A stretch of 64,000 bases of DNA from Mucilaginibacter rigui (GTDB taxonomy: Bacteria; Bacteroidota; Bacteroidia; Sphingobacteriales; Sphingobacteriaceae): contig NZ_JACWMW010000003.1 in NCBI RefSeq assembly GCF_014773275.1, positions 496,001-560,000 on the forward strand, given 5' to 3'. Shown piece by piece: positions 56,564 through 64,000 of the stretch; position 1 is the stretch's first letter, and each line of letters starts with the position of its first letter. Position numbers and translations under genes: made by a program. The notes beneath the pieces are model-generated. The model had not been told where the DNA came from. It was given only the letters and a program-made list of their open reading frames with translations, and made no database searches.

Positions 56564-59500
56564 ATGATGGAAATTTTACAAATGTTTACGCAAGAAGGAA
56601 ACACCCATGGAAGGGTTGCACCTAAAAACAAAAGCGTAAAGAATCACTTAAAGGGCATATTATGCTTTTTAGCATTTTTTACGTCGCTTACTTGCAGCAG
56701 TTTGCTAACCTACGCCCAGGCAACAGTTAAAGTAAGCGGCACCGTGGTTGATGAGAAGAATCTATCCTTACCCGGTGTTACTATTAAATTAAAAAATGGG
56801 GGTACAGCTACATTTACAGATAATAGCGGTAAGTTTAGTGTTAATGTGCCCGATGGAAAAGGTACGTTGATATTTAGCTATATAGGCTATGTTTTACAAG
56901 AAGTTGTTGTAGATAACAATGTTACATTAAACATTAAACTTTTACCCGAATCGAGGTCATTAAATGATGTTATTGTAGTAGGTTATGGCACGCAAAAAAA
57001 GAGCGACCTAACCGGCGCTATTGTATCATTATCAGAGAAGGATTTTAAGAATTACGCTGTTCCAAATGTATCACAATTGCTGCAGGGTAAAGTTGCCGGT
57101 GCTTACGTAGCCACCAATTCTGGCCAGCCAGGTGATGCCGCAGTGATAAGGATAAGGGGTTTTGGTACTGTAAATGATAATAATCCTTTATATGTGGTTG
57201 ATGGGCAATTGTTTGATAATATCAATAACCTTAATCCAAATGATATTCAAAATATTGAGGTGTTAAAAGATGCTTCTGCAACATCTATTTACGGTTCACG
57301 TGGTTCTAACGGGGTTATATTAGTAACCACCAAAAAAGCAAAAAAAGGCGAAAGTGTTACATCTTTTGATGCTTATTTGGGTACTAAAGACAGCTATCGC
57401 TCACCTAAAATGCAAAACAGCGATCAGTTTTATAACTTTATAACAACTGCATACAAAAATGGAGGTTCAACACTGGACCCTAAGTTTGAGCAACAGTACA
57501 AACGCGGTTTTGATACCGATTGGTGGAATGCTGTAAATCAATCAGCACTTACCCAAAACTATAACCTTAATATCCGCAATGGTGGCGATAAGGCACGTTC
57601 ATATTATAGCCTTGGCTATTTAGATGATAAAGGTGCAATTATAACCACTCGCTTTAAAAGGATCACTTTAAAGATTAATAATGAGTATGACCTGTCTGAC
57701 CGTATTACTGTAGGTGTAAATGTAGGTTTGGCTAAATTCCAGTCGCGCGATACGGGTTCATTGCCGGCATTTAATTTTGTATTGCAGGCAGATCCATTTA
57801 CACCTGTTATTAACCCACTGGTTGATCCCGGGTCTGTAGATTATCAATATAATAAATATGCGCCAACAGAATGGGCATTCAACCCAAATCCTGTATCTGT
57901 GCTTGAATTGAATGACAGACTGACCGAAAACTTTAACGTGTATGGCAATGTATATGGTAAGGTAAAACTAACAAAAGATTTAAGCTACTTTGTGCAGTAT
58001 AATTTTGATAACCAGAACAGCACATTTAAGTTATTTAGCCCAATTTATCATTCTGTTTTTACAGAGAATAACCTGGCTAACCGCGAAGATAAATACCGCG
58101 ACCAGACCCAGCTAACAAACAATGCAGGCAGGACGCAGAATAACATTATTGAGCAGCGTCTTAACTTTAATAAAACTGTTGGTAAAAGCTCGTTTGATGC
58201 CATGGTTGCAATGACATACGAATCGAACATGTCTGACGGGATCAATGCTTATAAAACAACTGCTCCCGGCAATGATGCTTCATTCCGGGTGCTTGATGCG
58301 GCTACTTTAGGCGCGCAGGCAACAGGTGGAAAATTAGAAACCTCTATACTATCGTATCTCGGCCGTATCAATTATGCTTATGGCGATCGTTATTTGGCTA
58401 CCGTTAATTTTAGAGCAGATGGTTCATCCAGGTTTGCTAATGGTAACAAATGGGGGTATTTCCCTTCATTCTCATTAGGTTGGAGGATTAACAACGAGGC
58501 TTTCTTTAAGAACCTTGGTTTAGATAAAACGATATCCAATTTAAAACTACGAGGTGGTTGGGGGCAAACCGGTAATCAACGTATAAACAGCTATGCGCCT
58601 ATCACGCTTATTGGGTCAAATATTGAGCAACAGTGGTACTTTGGCAATGGTTACAGCCAAGGATATATCCCAACCAACATTGGAAATGCTGATATTAAGT
58701 GGGAAACAGCCCAGCAAACTAATATTGGGTTAGATGCAGGCTTTTTTAACGAGAAACTAAGTATCTCTTTAGATTACTTCAGGAAAACGACTAAAGATAT
58801 GCTTTTGCAGGTACCAATCCCTGCGGCCGCGGGGTATCCGAATTACCCGTACTCTAATGCCGGTAATGTAAATAATACAGGTTTTGAAGCAGCTGTGAAT
58901 TATCGCGATAATATAGGCCAGGTAGGTATTAATATTGGTGGTAACGTGTCCATATATAAAAACAAGGTAACTTATTTAGGTAACGGTGGTTTACCATTGT
59001 ACGGAAACGTGAGTAAAACTGAGGTTGGCGGGCCGATGTCAAGATTTTACGGTTATGTGTACGAAGGCATCTTCCAAAACCAACAGCAAATTGATAGCTA
59101 TGTAGGCCCAGCTGGTCAAAAAGTACAACCACTGGCAACCCCGGGCGATTTTAAATTTGCCGACCTTAATAACGATGGCGTACTCGATGATAAAGATAGG
59201 ACCTATATAGGCAATCCGCATCCCGACCTTATTTATGGTTTTAACCTTGGTGCAAATTATAAAGGGTTTGATTTTACCGCATTTTTCCAGGGCACCATTG
59301 GTAATGATATCTGGAACGGGCTAAAAAGCATGGCTACTGTTGGATATCAAAATGCACTGGCTGATGCTTATACACAGGCGTGGACAAAAGAGGGCGATAA
59401 TGCTTCTTATCCAAAAATTTCTACCTCAAATAACAATAATAACTATCGTGCATCAAGCTGGTGGGTAGAGAAGGGTTCGTACTTAAGGTTACAAAATGTA

Positions 59501-59716
59501 CAATTAGGTTATAGTGTACCCCCGGCATTTTTACAACGAATTAAAATTTTACGTACATGCCGTTTTTATGTGAGCGGGCAAAACCTGTTTACACTAACCA
59601 AGTACAAAGGGCTTGATCCTGAAATTGGTGCCAATAATGCATTAAACCTTGGTTACGACGGTATCAGATACCCATCATCCAGAACCGTTTTGGTAGGTAT
59701 AAATGCCCAATTTTAA
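56564..59716 (+). CDS. SusC/RagA-like TonB-dependent outer-membrane transporter
   Basis: 1,050 residues. A long positively charged N-terminus leads into the signal helix (about 30-50, cut near YAQ). Then come a carboxypeptidase-like beta-sandwich domain (SGTVVDEKNLSLPGVTIKLK onward), a plug domain (VIVVGYGTQKKSDLTGAIVS, then the SusC hallmark VLKDASATSIYGSRGSNGVI), and a C-terminal beta-barrel. With SusD it forms the pedal-bin complex that imports oligosaccharides over the outer membrane. Starts at Met1, Met2 or Met7 are possible. Confidence 0.96.
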   Translation: MMEILQMFTQEGNTHGRVAPKNKSVKNHLKGILCFLAFFTSLTCSSLLTYAQATVKVSGTVVDEKNLSLPGVTIKLKNGGTATFTDNSGKFSVNVPDGKGTLIFSYIGYVLQEVVVDNNVTLNIKLLPESRSLNDVIVVGYGTQKKSDLTGAIVSLSEKDFKNYAVPNVSQLLQGKVAGAYVATNSGQPGDAAVIRIRGFGTVNDNNPLYVVDGQLFDNINNLNPNDIQNIEVLKDASATSIYGSRGSNGVILVTTKKAKKGESVTSFDAYLGTKDSYRSPKMQNSDQFYNFITTAYKNGGSTLDPKFEQQYKRGFDTDWWNAVNQSALTQNYNLNIRNGGDKARSYYSLGYLDDKGAIITTRFKRITLKINNEYDLSDRITVGVNVGLAKFQSRDTGSLPAFNFVLQADPFTPVINPLVDPGSVDYQYNKYAPTEWAFNPNPVSVLELNDRLTENFNVYGNVYGKVKLTKDLSYFVQYNFDNQNSTFKLFSPIYHSVFTENNLANREDKYRDQTQLTNNAGRTQNNIIEQRLNFNKTVGKSSFDAMVAMTYESNMSDGINAYKTTAPGNDASFRVLDAATLGAQATGGKLETSILSYLGRINYAYGDRYLATVNFRADGSSRFANGNKWGYFPSFSLGWRINNEAFFKNLGLDKTISNLKLRGGWGQTGNQRINSYAPITLIGSNIEQQWYFGNGYSQGYIPTNIGNADIKWETAQQTNIGLDAGFFNEKLSISLDYFRKTTKDMLLQVPIPAAAGYPNYPYSNAGNVNNTGFEAAVNYRDNIGQVGINIGGNVSIYKNKVTYLGNGGLPLYGNVSKTEVGGPMSRFYGYVYEGIFQNQQQIDSYVGPAGQKVQPLATPGDFKFADLNNDGVLDDKDRTYIGNPHPDLIYGFNLGANYKGFDFTAFFQGTIGNDIWNGLKSMATVGYQNALADAYTQAWTKEGDNASYPKISTSNNNNNYRASSWWVEKGSYLRLQNVQLGYSVPPAFLQRIKILRTCRFYVSGQNLFTLTKYKGLDPEIGANNALNLGYDGIRYPSSRTVLVGINAQF

Positions 59717-59734
59717 TATATAAACTTATAAAAC

Positions 59735-61291
59735 ATGAAAAAGATTATCATATATATCAGCCTGACGATGTTTGTATTATTAAACATCCAGTGCAAAAAA
59801 AGCGCAATTGATAAGCCTGTTTATGGCACACAATCAAACGCAACATTTTATAAAACAGATGCGCAAATACAACAAGCTTTAACCGGTGTTTATTTACAGT
59901 TAAGAACTACCTGGAACGAATATGCCAAGTACCATTATTTTGTTGGTGACGTATCTACAGATGACGCCTGGAAAGGAGGCAGTAGCGACGGCGATTACGG
60001 CGAGGCGCAGGATATGACGAACTTTATTTTAACGCCAACCAATGGACTGGTTGCGCAACGGTGGTCTATATTATACAAACTTATTGCAAGGGCTAATGAG
60101 GTTATCACTTATGCGCCAGATGCAACAGGCGATAAAACCCTTATTAACCGTTACATTAATGAAGCTAAGGTTTTAAGGGCTTTTGGTTATTACGCACTGG
60201 TAACTACAGAAGGGGGTGTACCTTTGTTTACTAAACCGGTTACGCCTTCAGAAGCAACTTCAACACCACGTGCAAGTGCTGCAGATGTATTTAAACAAAT
60301 AGAGACAGATCTTACCGAGGCCAGCAAGGGGTTACCATCTTATCCGGAATATGGAGATGCCGATAAAAACCGCGTATCGCGTGGAACCGCACTTGCTATA
60401 TTGGGCAAAGCATACATGTTTCAGCAAAATTATGTAAAGGCCGAAGAGACCTTAGGTACCCTGGTTAAATCTGGCGATTACTCATTGCTTAATGATTACG
60501 GTGCTAACTGGAGGGATAATTTTAACTCCGAATCTATTTTTGTGATTGATAGCCGTATGCAGGATAAAGATATAGCTATAGGTTCAAACATACCTCATTT
60601 TTTTACCACACGTAATACCCCGGGTTATCAGGGTTATGGTTTCCATGCTCCAACACAAGACCTGCGAAATGAGTTTGATGCAGATGATCCGCGCATTACC
60701 TATACTTTTACCATGACGGGCGACCGCTATCTGCAGGATAATGACGACCAGGATAACACGGGCTCACCGGATGGATACTATGACCGCAAGATAGAAGTTC
60801 CGCAATATCTTAGGTTAGGCTACAATCCATGGATCATTAGTTATAATGTTAGGCTTATACGCTACAGTGATATAATATTGTTATACGCCGAAGCTTTGAA
60901 CGAGAATAACAAAGGCAGTGAGGCTTTACCTTATCTTAATATGATAAGGAAGAGGGCAAGGCAAACTCCACCCAAAGATCCGCAACGCCAAAAACAGGCT
61001 TACATACCGGCTACTACAGCTGCATCTTTACCCGATGTAACCACAACCGATCAAACAGCGTTGCGTAAGGCTATATGGCATGAAAGGCGCTGCGAGTTGG
61101 GTATGGAGGGGTGGAGACGTGAAGATCTTGTACGACAGAAACGTTTTGGCGAAGTAATGAGGGCATTCTCAGTAAAATATAATACCAATAAAGGTAAATT
61201 TTTTAGGGATGACAGGGACTACCTGTTCCCGATACCACAAAACGAGATAGATTACTCTAACCGTACTATTACTCAAAACCCTAATTTTTAA
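59735..61291 (+). CDS. SusD/RagB-like outer-membrane glycan-binding lipoprotein
   Basis: 518 residues. Lipoprotein signal with lipobox LNIQC (C20), N-terminal SusD-like domain (YKTDAQIQQALTGVYLQLRT), TPR-type helices (KVLRAFGYYALVTTEGGVPL) and C-terminal RagB domain ending in the usual LFPIPQNEIDYSNRTITQNP. It is the lid of the SusC transporter and binds the glycan. It begins 18 bases after susC, surely cotranscribed. A strong hairpin follows its stop codon. Confidence 0.96.
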   Translation: MKKIIIYISLTMFVLLNIQCKKSAIDKPVYGTQSNATFYKTDAQIQQALTGVYLQLRTTWNEYAKYHYFVGDVSTDDAWKGGSSDGDYGEAQDMTNFILTPTNGLVAQRWSILYKLIARANEVITYAPDATGDKTLINRYINEAKVLRAFGYYALVTTEGGVPLFTKPVTPSEATSTPRASAADVFKQIETDLTEASKGLPSYPEYGDADKNRVSRGTALAILGKAYMFQQNYVKAEETLGTLVKSGDYSLLNDYGANWRDNFNSESIFVIDSRMQDKDIAIGSNIPHFFTTRNTPGYQGYGFHAPTQDLRNEFDADDPRITYTFTMTGDRYLQDNDDQDNTGSPDGYYDRKIEVPQYLRLGYNPWIISYNVRLIRYSDIILLYAEALNENNKGSEALPYLNMIRKRARQTPPKDPQRQKQAYIPATTAASLPDVTTTDQTALRKAIWHERRCELGMEGWRREDLVRQKRFGEVMRAFSVKYNTNKGKFFRDDRDYLFPIPQNEIDYSNRTITQNPNF

Positions 61292-61294
61292 GGG

Positions 61295-61327
61295 ATAATA
61301 GCTGCCTATTATATAGGCAGCTATTAT
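61295..61327 (+). terminator. 15-base perfect hairpin after susD
   Basis: ATAATAGCTGCCTAT and ATAGGCAGCTATTAT with a three-base loop, starting three bases after the susD stop. No T-run follows, so it may protect the 3' end of the susCD message rather than terminate it. Confidence 0.6.
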
Positions 61328-61364
61328 AAACTACAAGGCCGACATTCCTTGTTGATTAATTGGT

Positions 61365-61397
61365 AAAAGGCAGGCAGTGAAGCCGCTTGCCTTTTTT
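61365..61397 (+). terminator. Intrinsic terminator before the ROK gene
   Basis: AAAAGGCA pairs with TGCCTTTT, with an inner GGC/GCC pair, followed by six T (61392-61397). Together with the preceding hairpin it separates susCD from the kinase and transporter genes. Confidence 0.7.
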
Positions 61398-61407
61398 AAC
61401 CTCATAA

Positions 61408-61424
61408 AGCACATACAATGTGCT
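61408..61424. promoter_or_regulatory. Inverted repeat upstream of the ROK kinase gene
   Basis: AGCACAT-ACA-ATGTGCT, seven perfect bases each arm, 19 bases before the kinase ATG. It could be an operator or an RNA hairpin over the translation start; it does not match the AACCGGTT sites. Confidence 0.4.
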
Positions 61425-61443
61425 AGTATATGCTCACGTCCTG

Positions 61444-62334
61444 ATGAAAATATCTGATAATAAAAACATACCTCCATACATACTTACTGCCGATATTGGA
61501 GGATCGCACATTACATCTGCAATTTGCAATACAGATACTTATATTATTGAAGAAAACAGTGTTGTAAGGTTAGAAGTTGATAGCAAGGCCGGGGCCGACG
61601 AGATTATCGGGAGCTGGCAATCGGCTTTGAAAATGACACTATCTGCTGCTGATGTCGAAATTAGTGGCATTGGGGTGGCAATGCCCGGGCCTTTTGATTA
61701 TGCCAAAGGTATAAGCTATATAAAGGGATTAAATAAATACGAAGCGATATATGGTATGAATATAAAGGAGGCCATTGCCGGTTTTTTAAATATACCCGGC
61801 AACCTGGTGCATTTCCGTAACGATGCCGAAGCAACTATAGCAGGTGAAGCACTAACTGGTGCGGGTGCCGGTTATAAAAAGGTGGCCGGTGTTACCTTAG
61901 GCACCGGTTTTGGATCTGCGTATTGTACGGAAGGTATAGCCCGGGATCTTAATTACGGCAGTGACCTATATAAAGAAAGCATTGCTGATGATTACCTTTC
62001 TACCCGCTGGTTTCAGAAACGTTATTATGAATTGACAGGAAAGCCAGTAGCAAATGTAAAAGCCTTGGCTGCTTTACTACCATATGATAGTAATGCTAAA
62101 CAAGTGTTTGATGAATTTGCCGCTAACATGGCTGATTTTTTGAAAAAGCCGCTGCAACAGTTATCACCTGATGTACTGGTGCTTTGTGGTAATATTACCA
62201 GAGCGTCGGCATACTTTTTACCACAGCTAAGGGAGCATTTACCTGCTATAACTATACAAACCGCTCTATTGGGCGAGAAGGCGGCGCTTATAGGTGCTTC
62301 TGTATTTACTAATATAAACGTTCTTGAATCATGA
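61444..62334 (+). CDS. ROK-family sugar kinase
   Basis: 296 residues. The ATP phosphate site TADIGGSHITSAI lies near the N-terminus, GVAMPGPFD and LVHFRNDAEATIAGEA provide the catalytic Asp, and GVTLGTGFGSAY is the second phosphate loop. The Cys-rich zinc motif (CxCGxxGCxE) usual for ROK glucokinases and fructokinases is missing. It is not a repressor because there is no N-terminal HTH. It likely phosphorylates the monosaccharide (perhaps mannose) delivered by the neighbouring transporter. I prefer the ATG at 61444 over a GTG 24 bases earlier. The stop overlaps the transporter start by four bases (ATGA). Confidence 0.85.
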   Translation: MKISDNKNIPPYILTADIGGSHITSAICNTDTYIIEENSVVRLEVDSKAGADEIIGSWQSALKMTLSAADVEISGIGVAMPGPFDYAKGISYIKGLNKYEAIYGMNIKEAIAGFLNIPGNLVHFRNDAEATIAGEALTGAGAGYKKVAGVTLGTGFGSAYCTEGIARDLNYGSDLYKESIADDYLSTRWFQKRYYELTGKPVANVKALAALLPYDSNAKQVFDEFAANMADFLKKPLQQLSPDVLVLCGNITRASAYFLPQLREHLPAITIQTALLGEKAALIGASVFTNINVLES

Positions 62335-63554
62335 CAAACAAACCTGCTTTTACTGAAAAGAAATATGTGGTTATATTTATTTTCGTAACCTCATTGTTTT
62401 TAATGTGGGGGCTGTTGCACTCCATGAGCGATGTTCTTAACAGGCACTTTCAAACAGTATTAAATGTTTCAAAATCTCAATCCGGGCTTATTCAGCTATC
62501 TGTTTTTGGTGCATATTTTATTATGAGCATACCGGCTGGTATGTTCTTAAAGCGTTATGGTTATAAGTCTGGTGTAGTATTGGGTTTAACCTTGTTTGCT
62601 ATAGGTACCTTTTTGTTTGTACCGGCAGCAAATGTAGCCTCGTTTGGCTTTTTCCGTATAGCATTATTTATATTGGGATGCGGAATGGCTACTTTAGAAA
62701 CAGTAGCCCATCCGTTTGCCGCTGCATTAGGCGACCAGCGTACCAGCGACCGAAGACTCAATTTTTCGCAATCGTTTAATGCCGTAGGCGCAATCATTGG
62801 CCCTGCTATTGGTTCTTATTTTTTATTAAGGGCAACTGGTGGCAACTCAACAGATCTTTCATCTGTAAAAAGCCTTTATATTGCTATTGGGTGTATAATA
62901 GTATTTATTGCTATTGCATTTTTATTGGTAAAGATACCCGCACTGACAGATCCGCATACAGAAGTTGATCCGGAAGCAGTGAATATTGATACTGCTCCGG
63001 GGAAGAAGCTATATCAACATAAGCACTTTATATGGGCTGTTACAGCACAATTTTTTAATGTGGCCGCACAAGGAGGTACCTGGGCATTCTTTATCAATTA
63101 CGGGCACGATGTAATGGGTTTTGATAACCAAACCGCAGGCAGTTATATGAGCATTTTTATGGCCATGATGGCTGCCGGGCGTTTTGCTGGGACCTACCTG
63201 ATGCGTTTTATAGCTCCCAACAAATTACTGGCAATATTTGCTTTTGGCAATATCCTAATGTGTGTTATTGTTGCGCAGGGTTGGGGCTGGACCTCTTACA
63301 TAGCCCTGATGATGATCAATTTCTTTTTCAGTATTATGTTTCCTACCATATTTAGTTTGGGGCTTAAAAACCTGGGCAAGCATACCCAGCAGGCATCATC
63401 ATTTATATCAATGGGTGTTGTAGGCGGTGCATTTTTCCCACTTATAATGGGCAAAATAGCAGATCATAATGTGGCTCAGGCTTATTACCTGCCCATTATA
63501 TGTTATGCAGTGATATTTATGTTTGGTTATAAATTATATAAAGTAAAGCATTAG
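62331..63554 (+). CDS. MFS sugar transporter, FucP/GluP-like
   Basis: 407 residues with 12 helices. FLMWGLLHSMSDVLNRHFQ is the first-helix signature of FucP-type sugar:proton symporters, and LGCGMATLETVAHPFAAALG the fourth-helix motif with the acidic Glu in the pore. It brings a monosaccharide or small oligosaccharide into the cytoplasm, where the ROK kinase can phosphorylate it. The four-base overlap with the kinase gene indicates coupled expression. Confidence 0.92.
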   Translation: MTNKPAFTEKKYVVIFIFVTSLFLMWGLLHSMSDVLNRHFQTVLNVSKSQSGLIQLSVFGAYFIMSIPAGMFLKRYGYKSGVVLGLTLFAIGTFLFVPAANVASFGFFRIALFILGCGMATLETVAHPFAAALGDQRTSDRRLNFSQSFNAVGAIIGPAIGSYFLLRATGGNSTDLSSVKSLYIAIGCIIVFIAIAFLLVKIPALTDPHTEVDPEAVNIDTAPGKKLYQHKHFIWAVTAQFFNVAAQGGTWAFFINYGHDVMGFDNQTAGSYMSIFMAMMAAGRFAGTYLMRFIAPNKLLAIFAFGNILMCVIVAQGWGWTSYIALMMINFFFSIMFPTIFSLGLKNLGKHTQQASSFISMGVVGGAFFPLIMGKIADHNVAQAYYLPIICYAVIFMFGYKLYKVKH

Positions 63555-63572
63555 CCTGTTAAACTGAAATTT

Positions 63573-64000
63573 ATGAAAAATCTCTTTTTATATAGCTCTT
63601 TGCTTTTGTTTGTTTCCGGGAGTGTAATAGCACAAAAAACAATTAATCAGATTGATATAAGTGTTGTTGCCGCTATGCCAAATATGCCCACACCATATAA
63701 AATGAAAAATTGGAAACAGATTGGTATTAAACAGGATGCGTTTTTATATGATTTTAATGCAAAAGGTGCCTTACTACCGTTAATTTGGTGGGATGATAGC
63801 CATGTGAATATGCCCGGCCGCTCGTTCGGTTTACCAAGCTATGTGGGCTCAATAAGGCAAAAGGGAACAAATGAGTATGAATCTTTACCCGTAATGGGCT
63901 CCCTGTTAGGGGCCTCGCTATTAGGAATTGATAAGAGTAATGTTAATGGCGTTGATTTTGTAGGCATGACCAAGCATTTTTATAATGCCGCCAATGGTGC
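63573..64000 (+). CDS. Secreted protein of a utilisation locus (5' part), unknown function
   Basis: The first 142 codons of a gene cut by the window end. A signal peptide (MKNLFLYSSLLLFVSGSVIA, then Q) is followed by a region with many aromatic residues: MPNMPTPYKMKNWKQIGIKQ, LLPLIWWDDSHVNMPGRSFG and YESLPVMGSLLGASLLGI. I do not recognise the family. The Trp-rich start resembles the carbohydrate-interacting proteins common at this place in utilisation loci. It begins 18 bases after the transporter, so the same transcript carries it. Confidence 0.7.
   Translation, partial: MKNLFLYSSLLLFVSGSVIAQKTINQIDISVVAAMPNMPTPYKMKNWKQIGIKQDAFLYDFNAKGALLPLIWWDDSHVNMPGRSFGLPSYVGSIRQKGTNEYESLPVMGSLLGASLLGIDKSNVNGVDFVGMTKHFYNAANG

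Overview
This 64 kb window looks like the chromosome of a Bacteroidota of the family Sphingobacteriaceae, probably Mucilaginibacter or a close relative. The grounds are a SusC/SusD pair, a carbohydrate locus under a LacI regulator, a UpxY-type NusG paralogue heading a polysaccharide operon, an exosortase resembling what I recall as the XrtY type, candidate TAnnTTTG -7 boxes in place of sigma70 hexamers, few Shine-Dalgarno sequences and many TTG/GTG starts. The genus is an inference from protein families; there is no rRNA here to test it. I saw no tRNA, CRISPR array, insertion sequence or prophage.

Layout. 1-392: 5' part of a Na+/H+ antiporter (minus). 695-4418: ackA-pta acetate module plus a small helical protein (minus). 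4739-11919: a plus-strand operon encoding a tripartite RND efflux pump (TolC, lipoprotein adaptor, permease), then a small PII-like protein, a DUF2892 membrane protein, a single-domain rhodanese and a Crp/Fnr regulator with a Cys cluster. 12148-20260: a luciferase-like oxidoreductase, a membrane-anchored metallophosphoesterase, an SF1 helicase and a SWIM-SNF2 helicase.

20366-53480 is a 33 kb, 32-gene minus-strand exopolysaccharide/O-antigen locus with hardly any gaps. Read from its promoter side: Wzc-like co-polymerase/tyrosine kinase, UpxY-type antiterminator, AsnB-like amidotransferase, a glycosyltransferase, ABC exporter (Wzm/Wzt with a C-terminal glycan-binding domain), FkbM and DUF268 methyltransferases, an alpha-1,2-fucosyltransferase, a long run of glycosyltransferases with two further FkbM methyltransferases and two O-acyltransferases, and finally a Wzy-like polymerase, two glycosyltransferases and an exosortase. 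In all there are 19 glycosyltransferases, four methyltransferases and two acyltransferases. No Wzx flippase, outer-membrane export protein or initiating sugar-phosphate transferase lies inside, so the pathway must borrow these from elsewhere.

53792-64000 is a polysaccharide-utilisation locus: a LacI repressor (minus) divergent from a secreted GH130 enzyme, SusC, SusD, a ROK sugar kinase, a FucP-like sugar transporter and a secreted protein cut by the window end. Copies of an AACCGGTT palindrome stand between lacI and GH130 and before susC and are good candidates for the LacI operators. The probable logic is glycan capture by SusCD, cleavage of a (probably mannosidic) linkage by GH130 in the periplasm, uptake by the transporter and phosphorylation by the ROK kinase.
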